Positions 22,243 through 33,185 of a stretch of 64,000 nucleotides of DNA are shown here, in pieces. The stretch comes from Nymphalis io (lineage: Eukaryota > Arthropoda > Insecta > Lepidoptera > Nymphalidae). Every line of letters begins with the position of its first letter. The stretch's first letter is position 1. The DNA is taken from the NCBI RefSeq assembly GCF_905147045.1, contig NC_065914.1, forward strand, positions 5,456,001 to 5,520,000, given 5' to 3'. Under the pieces are notes generated by a model. That model did not search any database. It saw nothing but the letters and a program-made list of their open reading frames with translations, and had not been told where the DNA came from. Made by a program: the position numbers and the translations under genes.

Positions 22243-22479
22243 CATTAATCAAGTATTAAACTTTATTAATAAAAGTTTCTTTAACACGATGTTAATTGGC
22301 AACGCTAAAAGTATTTGAGGTAAATTATAACGAACAACATTTTATTATATGCACACATTACGGCTTATATTGGTATCATGTCATAAAGGTATCATAAAGA
22401 GACACTCGTAATTTTAATGGGTGTTTACTTAGGACAAAACTGTTTACCTTTATTATATTATTATTATATATATAAACAT

Positions 22480-22635
22480 ACTAGCTAATAGTCCCGACTT
22501 CGAACGGGTAGATAAGAGGAAAAATGTATTTTGGATAGGATTTGCGTAAAATCCGTTCTTAGTGAGCGTCTACGTCGGGGACGGAGTAACTGTGACTTTC
22601 AAGTCAATCGGGCGGATTTTGTGATCTTGTGATGA
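22480..22635 (+). repeat. Family H dispersed repeat
   Basis: CTAGCTAATAGTCCCGACTT CGAACGGGTAGATAAG, GGATTTGCGTAAAATCCGTT CTTAGTGAGCGTCTACG. Near-identical blocks occur at 29690 and 56745. Immediately followed by Metulj. Confidence 0.7.
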
Positions 22636-22904
22636 GTACCGTACCGTAACAGCCTGTGAATGTCCCATTGCTGGGCTAAAGGCCTCCTCTCCTCTTTTTG
22701 AGGAGAAGGTTTGGAGCTTATTCCACCACGCTGCTCCAATGCGGGTTGGTAGAATTCACATGTGGCAGAATTTCAGTGAAATTAGACACATGCAGGTTTC
22801 CTCACGATGTTTTCCTTCACCGTAAAGCACGAGATAAATTATAATCACAAATTAAGCACATGAAAATTCAGTGGTGCTTGCCCGGGTTTGAACCCACGAT
22901 CATC
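22636..22904 (-). mobile_element. Metulj-type SINE (family B), lacking the tRNA A-box end
   Basis: Tail GTACCGTACCGTAACAGCCT then the full body to TTTGAACCCACGATCATC. The head beyond the B box is absent. Confidence 0.92.
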
Positions 22905-22989
22905 AGAGTGCTTGTGATAAGTGGCGAGTATATAATCGAAATGCTTTTATATATAGTGTCAAGATGAGCTTGTGGTAAAAAACAATCTC

Positions 22990-23075
22990 AACATATCTGT
23001 GGGTTTTAAATCGGCGTAAACACCACTGAATTTTCATGTGCTTAGTTGTTTTTATGGTAAATGATAACATCGTGA
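22990..23075 (+). mobile_element. Metulj-type SINE, old internal fragment
   Basis: CACCACTGAATTTTCATGTG CTTAG and GATAACATCGTGAGTAACTCC. Confidence 0.55.
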
Positions 23076-23639
23076 GTAACTCCTTAGCGCTTTAATTATT
23101 TTATGTCCTCTACCCAAAGGTTGTCTGGTAGAGATCGTTCTTTTAGCGATAAGACTGCCTTTGTATATTAAAGTTTTTTGGTTATGTTTAAGCTGTGTAT
23201 TACTGTAACTCTTTTGGTGTACAATAAAGCATATTATATTTTATGTCTATTGTTATATGGTATCTAATGGCTTAAACATTTAAAATTGCAATTTTCAAGG
23301 ACACAAGAAACAAGATTTCCTTACGAAATTCCACGCTGGCGAAGCCGCGGGTTTTGCTTGTAAACGTATTAAATAATGACAAAAAATCAAAAAAAAAAAT
23401 AACGCTTACAATGGATGAATACTAATTATTGTCAACTTAAAAACATTATATTTTTCTTTTGTTTAAAATTATAAGTGAATATTTTTAAATTCTGAACTTA
23501 AATTAAATACTCAATAAAAAAAATATTATATAAATGATGTTATATTCGAACCGATTCCGATCTACGATGGCCATTTTCAAGAAATTCTAGCAGACTGCTT
23601 AGGTTATATTATAGTGCAAAAATTAATTAATTTCAAAAT

Positions 23640-23882
23640 TTCATAATCCGATGGGACGGCAATCCGACACGTTAAAAAAAGGTTCAGGCTCAGGACGAAT
23701 GCTTTACGAGCTTTCTGAGGCACATGAGTGTACACACCAACTTCTACTAAAAACCCAATAACATATTGGTATAATAATTATAATAATAATTTATTGGTCC
23801 GACCTGGAATTTGGACCCAGGACCTTGGTTTCTGTAGTTTCTGTTTGCCTTACATCTAGCCACTAGACCAACGAGGCAGTCT
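23640..23882 (-). mobile_element. Family C tRNA-derived SINE, with internal (TAA)n expansion
   Basis: CATAATCCGATGGGACGGCA ATCCGACACG, GTTCAGGCTCAGGACGAATG and CCTGGAATTTGGACCCAGGA CC, then the head CACTAGACCAACGAGGCAG. An ATAATAATT-rich insert sits between AACCCAATAAC and the tRNA part. Confidence 0.85.
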
Positions 23883-24506
23883 ACCGAGAGTCGAAATGTA
23901 TTTGAATTTTTCATTTTTCTATACAATTATTCAAGATAAACTTCTATACATACTGGATACATAGAATAATTAGGAAAACTATATTATATACGCTCTATAT
24001 CCAATTATAATATTTGGTAGCTTTTACAAACATTAATTATAAGCCACAACAAATAACATGTTGTAAGGCAGAGAATCACATCACTAAGAAATCCTTGACA
24101 AAAATCCTGCACAAACTCCTACCGCTGGTAAAAGCATTATTAAGTAAAACGTATTACAACTTTATATTTTGTGTAATAAATAAATATCAATCAACGTTTA
24201 CAAAACAATGGTTTGAGATAAAAAAATGTTTTGACGTCGACCTGTCTAGAAAATTACATTGTTCGATTGTTCATTCATATACCTCTTCAATTCGACAACC
24301 TTATATTTGGCGGCCATTTTGAAAAGACTTCTATTGTCTTTCACATGAGGACACATTAGATGTTATGTTCCAACGGGGTCTTGATAAATAAATAGATTAG
24401 GGAATAGGCTCAGTTCTGCAGTTTAAGGAATTAGACTCGTAGATAAGGCTCCCCTAGTGTATTTTAATTATTTCACCAGTTCCCCACCACCATGCAATTG
24501 TAATTT
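23883..24506. other. Unassigned intronic DNA with a 102-codon open frame
   Basis: The plus-strand frame at 24014-24322 has low-complexity, Lys/Asn/Tyr-rich composition typical of AT-rich noncoding DNA and no recognised domain. I do not call it a gene. Confidence 0.4.
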
Positions 24507-24740
24507 ACTTGGTGGTAGGGCTTTGTGCAAGCCCATCCGGGGAGGTACCACCCATTCATTAGTCATTGCAGTGTTCCGGTTTGAACAGTAACTACAGGCA
24601 AGACATAACATTTTAGCTCCCAAGGTTGGTGGCGCCTTGCCGAGGTAATGAATTGTTAATATTTTCGGCGCCAATGTCTGGGCGTTAGTAACTACTTACC
24701 ATCAGGATGCCGATTAAAACGTCCGCCTACCAATTTTATA
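24507..24740 (+). mobile_element. Family A SINE-like repeat with internal deletion
   Basis: ACTTGGTGGTAGGGCTTTGT GCAAGCCC to CGTCCGCCTACCAATTTTAT AAA. The region between CATTAGTCATT and GTTCCGG is shortened. Confidence 0.87.
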
Positions 24741-24919
24741 AACATATAAAAATATATGGCATTCTAATTTCGGGTTTCACAGCCGATGTTAATAAGATTT
24801 TTAATCTGCAAAATCGCTATTCGTATAATTTTTATTATTTTTGTTATTATTTTTTGGGTCATAGGAGTGTTTTTGTATCGTGTCGGTTAAAAATGGCAAT
24901 CAATACAAAATAAAGGATA

Positions 24920-25060
24920 AACCGCTCAGTTTCTTTCGCCGGTTCTTCTACAGTAGTTCTATTCCGAATTTTCTATTCCGAACCGCTGGTAGTTTTTATT
25001 TGACAGTTAATAATTATATATATATACCGAATAAATGATTTTGAATTCAGAACGAATTTG
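24920..25060 (-). repeat. Family G dispersed repeat
   Basis: CAGTTTCTTTCGCCGGTTCT TCT, CTATTCCGAACCGCTGGTAG, the reverse complement of the family G signature. Confidence 0.6.
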
Positions 25061-25257
25061 TCATCTGATAAAATGCAAATAAAAAAAGGTCATACAAATA
25101 ATTTAAAAAAAAAATTGACAAATTTGTGAATCATGTTTTTATTACATAAAAAAAAAATACTGGATTTATAAATTATTCATTTGAAGAATAATTATCATTT
25201 ATTAAAAACATATTTTTAATTATTATATTGGTTATGTAGTTACACAATTAAAAAAAA

Positions 25258-25325
25258 GAAATATATATATATATATATATATATATTCCCTATTATATAT
25301 ATATATATATATATATAATAGGGAA
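25258..25325. repeat. (AT)n microsatellite ending in a perfect 40-bp palindrome
   Basis: (AT)n at 25261-25285, then TTCCCTATTATATATATATA followed by its exact inverse (25286-25325). The non-AT TTCCC/GGGAA arms show true palindromy rather than plain AT repetition. Confidence 0.9.
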
Positions 25326-25339
25326 ATAATGGAATCGGA

Positions 25340-25415
25340 ATTGCGATTTAAAGGGAAAATGATGTTAGCATTCTTGCCATCATTCCCCGCAATCACGATT
25401 TGTACATTAATTTTA
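25340..25415 (-). repeat. Short dispersed repeat (partner at 19927)
   Basis: On the minus strand, CAAATCGTGATTGCGGGGAA TGATGGCAAGAATGCTAAC. Homologous to 19927-19992. Confidence 0.5.
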
Positions 25416-26911
25416 AATTTGTATATTATATATTTAAGGCTTTAATGTTAATAATTATGTAAATTAAAATATAGCAAATTTGCAAAGTAAAACATTTGGG
25501 AGTTGAATGTTTACCAAAGGTTTTTTTTAAACGTGACAAGAACATGAAAATCACGATTATAGTTTATACACTAAAACCTTTTTTCGAAACGCGTTGCATC
25601 ATCGCGTTGCATATTTTGTTTAGTAGTTTTTTTAGTAAGGTATTATAAATTTCAAAAAATATCAACTTCAGTCTATAATTGATTGAATTATTATTTTATA
25701 AATCTTAAGTTGAAATAATATAATTAATCATGTATTAACTAACGTTAGTGTTAAATAATTTTATCGGAAACCTCTCAAAAATTTTCAAGGTCTCAATGTT
25801 TATAATTTACTGTTTTGTTTATGACAAAATAATTTATGGTAAATACGGAATCGGTAGTTTTTTTCCGCGATATTATTTTTTATGCTAATATGTTTTGGTG
25901 TTTTTAATAATTTCATTTAAATAACAAAATAGTTTTTCTCTTTATTAAATTCCTCGTCAGGACAACGGCCTCCGTTTACGCATGATCCTTCGTCTTTGCT
26001 CATCTCGTGGCCATTTTCGATTATTACGTAAGCAATTTAAATATTCATTATTTTAAATATAAATATTCAATTTTACGGTTTCGCCTGATTTTGATCAAGG
26101 TATTCCCAATAACCACTCCGAATATATTTTAGAACATTTATTTATCAGCCATCATTTTACAATTATCTCTTAAATTATCTCTTTACTTAGAGTAAAACAC
26201 TGACTGGCTGATCATGACATGGCATATCAACGCACAGCTCAAACAACTGGGGGTTTAACACATTGAAAATTAGTGGAAAGGGATAGAGGGGATGAACATT
26301 TTTACTTTTTGTGAGATATTTCTTTTACGACTGTACCAGTGTTACACGGCCCTGTAACCCTGTGATATGGTCGACAAAATTCACATACAAGTGGATTCGT
26401 TAATCCTACTAACAAAGTCGACGTAGGAAGGCAGTCTGCCAAGACTGGACAGAGATCAGACGCAGGTAAAACTATCTACGCACTATTAGGAATTCTGTCT
26501 GTAGTACTTAGTTAGGAACTTGCTAACTAGAAGAAACTATTCAGCTTGTTAAGCGAATGATACATCTCCGCTATCTTCCTTTCCAACGTATATTAGCATA
26601 TCTCGGTATTTCTTTAATTGCACGTAGCATCCGACTGGTTGATAATTCATTCAAAGCTGAGCGCTGGTAGCCATTTTTTTGCACATTGCTTTGTAACGTT
26701 AAACCAAAGATAATTTATTTTTGTTTAAAATAAAGTTTTTGATAATATTCGTCTTTTGTGGAACAAAATAACATTTCGCATTTTACACTAAATACACTTG
26801 GCGAATGAGAGCTAGGCTGAAATAAGTGTATGACTTTGACCGCAAAGAAATTTTTGTTATAGTATATGTAGTATTTGTTTGTATGTTAACAAAAATATAT
26901 TATTGTATAGT
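25416..26911. other. Intronic DNA, mostly unassigned
   Basis: AT-rich. CTGACTGGCTGATCATGACA and CAACGCACAGCTCAAACAAC TGG at 26200-26250 resemble part of the family H repeat group. No coding exon recognised. Confidence 0.35.
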
Positions 26912-26914
26912 TAA

Positions 26915-27110
26915 CCGCCTCGTTGGTTTTGTGGCTTGATATAAGGCCGCAGACCCGGAGGTTCTGGTTTCAATTCCCAGGTCGGGTCAATAAAAGTTAT
27001 CGGGTTTTTCTGTCAGAAAAATTCTCAGTAGCCCGGTGTCTGGAAGTTGGATGTGTGTATACTCCCGTGCCTCGGAAAGCATGTAAAGCCGGTCGTGTCG
27101 GATTGTATTT
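26915..27110 (+). mobile_element. Family C tRNA-derived SINE, head and first half
   Basis: GCCTCGTTGGTTTTGTGGCT TGATATAAGGCCGCAGACCC GGAGG, B box TTCAATTCCC, GGGTTTTTCTGTCAGAAAAA and GCCTCGGAAAGCATGTAAAG. The best-preserved head of the family in the window. Confidence 0.9.
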
Positions 27111-28139
27111 AATAAACAACATATACAGCGAAATAATTTACGTTGCAACCGCGACCGTTGAAACTCCCATTTTTTATATATTTATTAGATTTTTAATTGA
27201 TCTGTTATTTGTAGAGTGACATTTATAAAATAAATAGGTTTTATTAATTTATATGTTTTTATTTTATAATTGTGATTATGTATATTTTTTAATTTCTGCT
27301 TGAATGTCTTAGAGCTTATCCGGAATGCCATTGACCTTCGTTTAAGGTATTTGATATGTACATTTATTGGCGGACGACATATGTGAAAATAATATATTGT
27401 TCACTGATTCCGTCTAATGTTCTTATTATCAATAATATTTTATTAAACGTATATTCAAGCTATCGGTTTTAAATGAGTTATAAAAACGTGTTTGTCGCTA
27501 TCTTTTCAGTATCAGTATTATTAAATATGATATAAAATATATTTGAAGTAATTGAAGTCATACTTTAATATTGTCAAAGAAACATGAAGTTTCTCCCTAA
27601 ATAATAATATAGTATGCTGTTATTATGCAATTTCGAATCGTGACGAAATTGTTAATCTAAATATCGAGCTACCACCTGACATAGACAGAACAGAAGACAC
27701 GAAGATAAAAGGACAGAAGATTCAACCGAACCGACAAGAAACTCAAATAAAATTATATACTCAACGATTTATATACAATTTAATTTATATATCCAATATT
27801 CAAATCAATGGACCAACAACACGCTTTTTATTATCCATTTATTTCTTTATTATATTAAAATAAGTCTTATTTATTACTATACGATATAAAATTTTGATTA
27901 TACGAAATTAAATATAGCTGTGGAGTTTTATGATAGAAATGAATAATACCTCAGGATGAATGTATTAACTTGAGGTGTCGGAAATCTGTTTAAAGTTTAA
28001 TTTTCGTATTAATCTATCGAAATTATATTTTCGATTAAAGATGATGCATTAAGATAACTCGCTTAATGTTTGCGAATGTGGTTATAATTACGGCGGCCAT
28101 TTTTAATAGAGATCAGCTTTCTGTGCCGGATATATTATA
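27111..28139. other. Unassigned AT-rich intronic DNA
   Basis: Contains a possible family G trace at 27720-27740 (AACCGACAAGAAACTCAAAT). Otherwise nothing recognised. Confidence 0.35.
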
Positions 28140-28282
28140 TTACACAAGTGTACGCAAACACAAGTTCACTCTCTGAATATGTCAACAGAAAAACTAAATA
28201 ATTTTATCCGCCCGATCAGGGTTTTGAAGCAAGGATCTTGCAATCTGCAATCTGTTAAGCCACTAAGCCAACCGTCATAAGC
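28140..28282 (-). mobile_element. Family C-like SINE, rearranged
   Basis: CACAAGTGTACGCAAACACA AGTTCACTCTC is the family C body in reverse. It is followed by a tRNA-like head ending AGCCACTAAGCCAACCG. The middle is missing. Confidence 0.5.
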
Positions 28283-28654
28283 TCTTATATAGTCATTTCA
28301 ATATCGAAGACACACAGGGCGTCAACGTGGATTGAACTATTGATATTAAACTACAGAGTTACTTATATTGTCCCCCATATTAACATATACAATAATATGA
28401 CATACAAAAGATTGAAAAGAAAACCAATATCCTGAATACGCCCCCAATATTTGATAAATAAAAATATATCAACATTATTATTTCCTTTCCCTTATCGACA
28501 CGGGCGGAAACGGATATCTTATTGGCATATTGAACTTCAGAGATAAGTTGCCATTGACCCCTTTTATAAAAAAATTACAACAATGAGGCCTTGGAACCAG
28601 GGGATGAGTTACATAGTAAGACACAATAATTTAGTACGATTTTCTTTTTGTTTG

Positions 28655-28762
28655 CTAACTATTCGTGGGACCTACAGGTCCTTGGAAATCTAGCCTAGTT
28701 ACAGTATAATTCTATTAGCGCCATGAGGGCCTAGGCATAAATCCCGGGCTGCATATACAATT
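28655..28762 (+). repeat. Family I dispersed repeat
   Basis: GGGACCTACAGGTCCTTGG and GGGCCTAGGCATAAATCCCG GGCTG, similar to 18925-19075. Confidence 0.45.
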
Positions 28763-29104
28763 AATATATAAGCCCTGTATAGATAATCAAGTAATTCCAA
28801 TACGAAGTTTAAATTATGAGTACATATATATATGAAGGATATTTACCCTAAGGTACATTATTATTAGCAATATATTATACATGTTTGAAGATATTAGTCG
28901 CTTATTGTTAATTTTTTTGTATATATGACTTGTATTTTTTTTAATGTCAAAGTTTATTTAAAAGGAACAAGTGAAGGACGCATATTATGGGTTTTTACGT
29001 TGAACGCGTAAGGAGGAAAGAGAAAAAAGTTTTTCCTATTACCTAATGTTTGCTTACCAAATATAAAATAAAATTTGTAAATATATCCGTCTGTTAAATA
29101 ACTG

Positions 29105-29225
29105 TTTTTTTTTTAAAGTCTTTAGATATATTTAATAGGGGGCAAACGAGCAGGTTTCCGTGATGGAAAATCTTCACCATCTATGAACATCTGCAACACC
29201 GGATTGCAGGTGTATAGCCAGTAGT
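29105..29225 (+). repeat. Lepidopteran dispersed repeat fragment ('GGCAAACGAGCAGG' type)
   Basis: ATAGGGGGCAAACGAGCAGG TTTCCGTGATGGAAAATC and CAACACCGGATTGCAGGTG. The opening is a familiar lepidopteran repeat block. Only one copy here. Confidence 0.4.
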
Positions 29226-29239
29226 AGAGTAGATGTATG

Positions 29240-29412
29240 ATTTTAACATATGAATTTACTATTTGGATGAAAAATTAAAATAGAAAAAACAAAATACACA
29301 TTACAAATTTAAATCAAAGACTCGCCGTCTAAAAGATTGACCAGTGGAATTGTACCCAAGACGCTGGCACTATTGCCTCTGCACCGCTGTACTCAGCCTT
29401 TATCTTTAACAT
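29240..29412 (-). pseudogene. LINE 3' end with C-terminal coding tail (same family as 13289-13560)
   Basis: The minus strand reads QRCRGNSASVLGTIPLVNLL DGESLI and a stop, about 29405-29325. A 3' UTR follows (TTAAATTTGTAATGTG then T-rich) that closely matches the copy at 13.5 kb. A stop just upstream of QRC shows decay. The Q-R-x-GN-x-AS-V-LGT block is, from memory, typical of LINE protein tails. Confidence 0.7.
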
Positions 29413-29451
29413 ATATTTTTTTAATTTTATTACGATACATCACAAATGTTG

Positions 29452-29570
29452 TTCTAGCAATAGCGCAACGGCTTAAACGTCTAGCAATATAATATCCTCC
29501 TAACACAAGTACAGTTAAATGGAGGGGTATGATAGGAATATTATTACCTTGATAAACCGGCATTGCTAGT
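29452..29570 (+). mobile_element. Family E tRNA-derived SINE
   Basis: TAGCAATAGCGCAACGGCTT AAACG (A-box-like), TCCTAACACAAGTACAG and TGGAGGGGTATGATAGGAAT ATTA..CTTGATAAACCGG. Shares its end with copies at 52411 and 60692. Confidence 0.6.
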
Positions 29571-29690
29571 ATTAAAAAAATACTAATTATATCAAATTCA
29601 AAGACTAAAATCTTGATTAAATATAGAATCGTTACACTTACTAATTGATAGTCAAAAGTCTACCATTGAAAATTAACGCAATTATAACGT
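29571..29690. repeat. Possible family G upstream segment
   Basis: ATCGTTACACTTACTAATTG ATAGTCAAAAGTCTACCATTG parallels AAGCGTTACACTTAC..TCTACCACTGG at 9010-9050. Confidence 0.4.
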
Positions 29691-29870
29691 AACTAGCTTA
29701 TCATCCCGGCTTCGAGTAGATAAGAAGAAAAATATATTTTGTATAGGATTTGCGTAGAATCCGTTCTTAGTGAGCGTCTACGTTGGGGAAGGGGTACTTG
29801 ACAAATATCAAGAGAATCGATCATAGTTTAGGGAGATCTCGTAATATATATATACAATCACACTGAAAAA
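29691..29870 (+). repeat. Family H dispersed repeat
   Basis: CTAGCTTATCATCCCGGCTT CGAGTAGATAAG and GGATTTGCGTAGAATCCGTT CTTAGTGAGCGTCTACG. Collinear with 22480 and, like it, followed shortly by a minus-strand Metulj. Confidence 0.7.
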
Positions 29871-29911
29871 ATTATAAACGATATCGCAAATCAATTACGA
29901 AAAGGAACATT

Positions 29912-30160
29912 CCGAAACCGAAACCGAAACAGCCTGTGAATGTCCCACTGCTGGGCTAAAGGCCTCCTCTCCTCATTTTGAGGAGAAGGTTTGGAGCTTA
30001 TTCCACCACACTGCTCCAATGCGGGTTGGTGGAATACACATGTGGCATAATTTCAATGAAATTAGACACATGCAGGTTTCCTCACTATGTTTTCCTTCAC
30101 CCTAAAGCACGAGATGAATTATAAACACAAATTAGGCAAATGAAAATTCAGCTTGCCGGG
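29912..30160 (-). mobile_element. Metulj-type SINE (family B) with a hexameric tail, head truncated
   Basis: CCGAAACCGAAACCGAAACA GCCTGTGAATGTCCCACTGC through TGAAAATTCAGCTTGCCGGG. Its tail on the sense strand is (TTTCGG)n rather than the usual TACTG-type pentamers. Confidence 0.9.
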
Positions 30161-30227
30161 GCTGTACTGTTTATATAAACAATATTTCAACATTGTCAAA
30201 CGATTTTCTTTTATTTTTGTTTGCAAG

Positions 30228-30304
30228 CTATTGATGAGTTGTCAAGACCATTTAACATCGGGTGGCCCATTTATTTACCCGTCTATCTATAATATAAAAA
30301 AAAT
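30228..30304 (+). mobile_element. Family A fragment (3' end)
   Basis: GACCATTTAACATCGGGTGG CCCATTTATTTACCCGTCTA TCTATAATATAAAAAAAA. Confidence 0.7.
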
Positions 30305-30705
30305 GCAAATTTCTCAAATTTCAACCGCTGGGCGAACTTGGTATTATAGTGAACTTCTAAATTAGCATAAACTACAGTTAAACTTTATATTATTTTATTT
30401 ATTAAGCGATCACGTAACAGACGATGTATTTTTCGTCCATAATAAATCAAAATAGTCGTTAGAATACTCGCTTAAATATTATGAGAGACATTTAACGGAA
30501 AAGTTAACTTACCTGACTCATAGATGGCGTTAATACATTCTCTAAATCACGCTATTGTTTACACAACATTGAAATAATTTTAGACAGAGTAATATTATAA
30601 ATTGGTTGTTTGTAAAGTCGGACTACCTTGAAGTGAAGTCAGTTAATTGTCAAATAGATTCACGTATATTTGTCAGTCAGTTTTTTAAAAAACTCTGCGC
30701 TTTAT

Positions 30706-30936
30706 TTGGTGGTAGAGCTTTATGCAAGATCGATTTGAAATTGACTGTAGTTACACGGGCTCACTCTGCTCTCACCTGAGTAGGAAAATGTAATTACAGG
30801 CACAAGGGACATAGATTCTTAGTTCCCATGTTTGGTGGCGCATCGGCGATGTGTGGAATTGTTAATATTTCTTACAGCACCAATATCTACTAGCGGTGGT
30901 GTCGTATAACTATCAGTTGGTCCATTCGCTTGTCTG
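30706..30936 (+). mobile_element. Family A SINE-like repeat, diverged with internal rearrangement
   Basis: TTGGTGGTAGAGCTTTATGC, then GTAATTACAGGCACAAGGGA CATAG and TTGGTGGCGCATCGGCGATG. Tail truncated. Confidence 0.8.
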
Positions 30937-30967
30937 CAGTATAATTCGACATCGATGAACGAAAATC

Positions 30968-31020
30968 TTCTTCTACCAACCCGCATTGGAGCAGCGTGGT
31001 GGAATAAGCTCTAAACCTTT
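30968..31020 (+). mobile_element. Metulj-type SINE fragment
   Basis: CTACCAACCCGCATTGGAGC AGCGTGGTGGAATAAGCTCT AAACC. Confidence 0.75.
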
Positions 31021-31053
31021 CTTTTTTTTATTTCAAAGTAACAGTAAAAGTAT

Positions 31054-31325
31054 GCTGCCGTGTTGCTTTATGGCTTGATATAAGATAGATCCCGTGTTCT
31101 GGGGTTCGAACCTCTGGTCCGGGCGATAAGCAGTAATTGGGTTTTTCTGTCAAATATTCTCAGAAGCAACTAAGCTAGAAGTGTACCTCCTTGCTTCGAA
31201 ACGTACTTTCCGGTCGTATGAGATTATGGGAGTGTGAGAATGGTGCATCTGTGTTTGTACACACTTATGCACTATAATATGTCCCGCGTAGTTGGCTAAT
31301 CTCTCTTGAGATTGAGGCTTATAAA
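31054..31325 (+). mobile_element. Family C tRNA-derived SINE, full length, diverged
   Basis: Head CCGTGTTGCTTTATGGCTTG ATATAAG with B box GGGGTTCGAACCTC, GGGTTTTTCTGTCAAA, and the end GCGTAGTTGGCTAATCTCTC TTGAGATTG. A minus-strand open frame here is a shadow. Confidence 0.88.
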
Positions 31326-31338
31326 CTTTGGTACCATC

Positions 31339-31517
31339 AGAAATATTAACCATTTCTTACAACACCAAGGCACCACCAACTTTGGGAACTAAGATATAAT
31401 ACTGGCTCACTCACTCTTTTAACCGAAACGCAGCATTACAAAGAATTGCTGTTTGGTGGCACAATGTGTGATGAGTGGGTGGTACCTACCCGTTTGGGCA
31501 CAAAGCCCTAACACCAA
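31339..31517 (-). mobile_element. Family A SINE-like repeat, 5' two-thirds
   Basis: AGAAATATTAACCATTTCTT ACAACACC to GTGGGTGGTACCTACCCGTT TGGGCACAAAGCCCTAACACC. Confidence 0.85.
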
Positions 31518-31820
31518 ATATTAAGTCCAAGATCGTAATCAGCAGTCGAATAATCTGTCTGGATTATTAGCTAGACAAAGAGGCTATTAAATTGATATGA
31601 TACGCCTCCTCCCCGTTCGTACGTTAACCGACCTTGGCCTTGACATTGGATCAAGATTTGGTCCAACAAAGATCGGACGGAAGATATTTAATGATTAGCC
31701 AGATTAACGTCAAACTTAAAAAAATCAAGAAGTCGGCACGTATTTAAAATCCTTGGATACTGTTAAAGGATTTCAAAAGAAGGTCGTGTGAAGTCGTGAT
31801 TATTAAAATACAAAACTTAT

Positions 31821-32262
31821 ATTCATTTATTCAAACAAAATTCCAAATTTAAAAAACTTTTACTGTCAAAAGCCTCCTCGTTCTGTTAAGGAGAACATTC
31901 GAGACAAAACGGATTCGAAAATAGAACAGTGCTATCCAGAAATGTTCCACACTATCGTATTTAATTTAGATTCATTTATTAAAACAAAATTCCAAATTTA
32001 AAAAACTAACTGTCAAAAGCCTCTTCGTTCGGTTAAGGAGTATATTCGAGTCAAAACGGATTCAAAAATAGAACAGTGCTGTCCAGAAATGTTTCACACT
32101 ATTGTATTTAATTTATATTCATTTATTAATACAAAATTCGAAATTTAAAAAACTGTAACTGTCAAAAGACTCCTCGTTCTGTTAAGGAGAACATTCGAGA
32201 CAAAACGGATTCGAAAATAGAACAGTGCTGTTCAGAAATGTTTCACATTATTGTATTTAATT
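31821..32262. repeat. Tandem array of three ~148-bp units
   Basis: Units start at 31821, 31970 and 32117 (periods 149 and 147), each beginning ATTCATTTATT and ending TTGTATTTAATT or similar. Units 1 and 3 agree at several sites where unit 2 differs: CTCGTTCTGTTAAGGAGAAC versus CTTCGTTCGGTTAAGGAGTA, and GGATTCGAAAATAG versus GGATTCAAAAATAG. Satellite-like, nucleosome-sized monomer. Confidence 0.95.
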
Positions 32263-33185
32263 ATCAATGTAGCTTAATTGTCAAAAAAGAATAACTACTG
32301 ATTTTCATATTTATTCTCGGTAGAATCTACATATCGGTGATAGCTAAATTTAATTTAATCTTGACAATTCAAAAGTGCTCATTAGAGTCTCCTTGTATAT
32401 ATATTATAGTAGTATATTATGATAAATAGTTTTTTTATATTTTTAATTAAAAAAAGGGTATAATAATAAAGAAAACGCACACACAATTATAATATAAAAA
32501 CTAGGTACATGACATGTGGTAGGCTAATTATAGTTGATACTCAAAAATAACTTTATTGACTTCCAAACTAGGCGACAACCTGCATCTTAGAATTTCCACT
32601 TCATTTGATCACCTAGCCAGTGTGCAGGACTATCTTAGTGTAGTTATTAATGTGTACGTTTGTGTGTGTGTGTGTGCATGAGTGAAGGAATAGAGGTTGC
32701 ACCTGTGTTTGCACTCAAATATTTCCTAGATCTTGTATGATATTTTCTGCATAAATGCATATTGTATTTCCGACTGATATTTGTGATGATATTACTAAAT
32801 ATTGTTTATAAATATAAATTTGTATGAATCAAAACAGATTGTTATTTTTAAAATATACATATGTAATGATAATATTAATGAATACGAATTGTTTTATTTA
32901 AAACGAGTAGGTCTTTAAAACTGATCAGAATCTAGGTTACACGACACGGCCCTGACTCGCTCAGAGATGAAATTATTGTGCATTTAGGTCAGGCTAGTAA
33001 TGAATAACTTTAAAAGGGTTATTATAATTACATACCGAGTACTTTTGGCAATGTCAGCGATGACAGTAATTTCAAGATGGCACTAGGTATGCGATCATAT
33101 CGATATCCAGTTTACATTACGACGATTTATCAGTAATTTTTTGCTCATATGTTAATCTGTTCCCCTTCGGGAGTTATAACTTTTC
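32263..33185. other. Mostly unassigned AT-rich intronic DNA
   Basis: Contains a (TG)n run at 32661-32675 followed by a possible family C trace (GAGTGAAGGAATAGAGGTTG CACCTGTGTTTGC). No exon recognised. Confidence 0.4.

Noticed and set aside
24014..24322. 102-codon plus-strand open frame
   Set aside because: Low-complexity AT-driven composition, no domain, no splice or start context.
31821..32262. Regular repeats considered as a CRISPR array
   Set aside because: The whole ~148-bp unit repeats without unique spacers, and the genome is eukaryotic.
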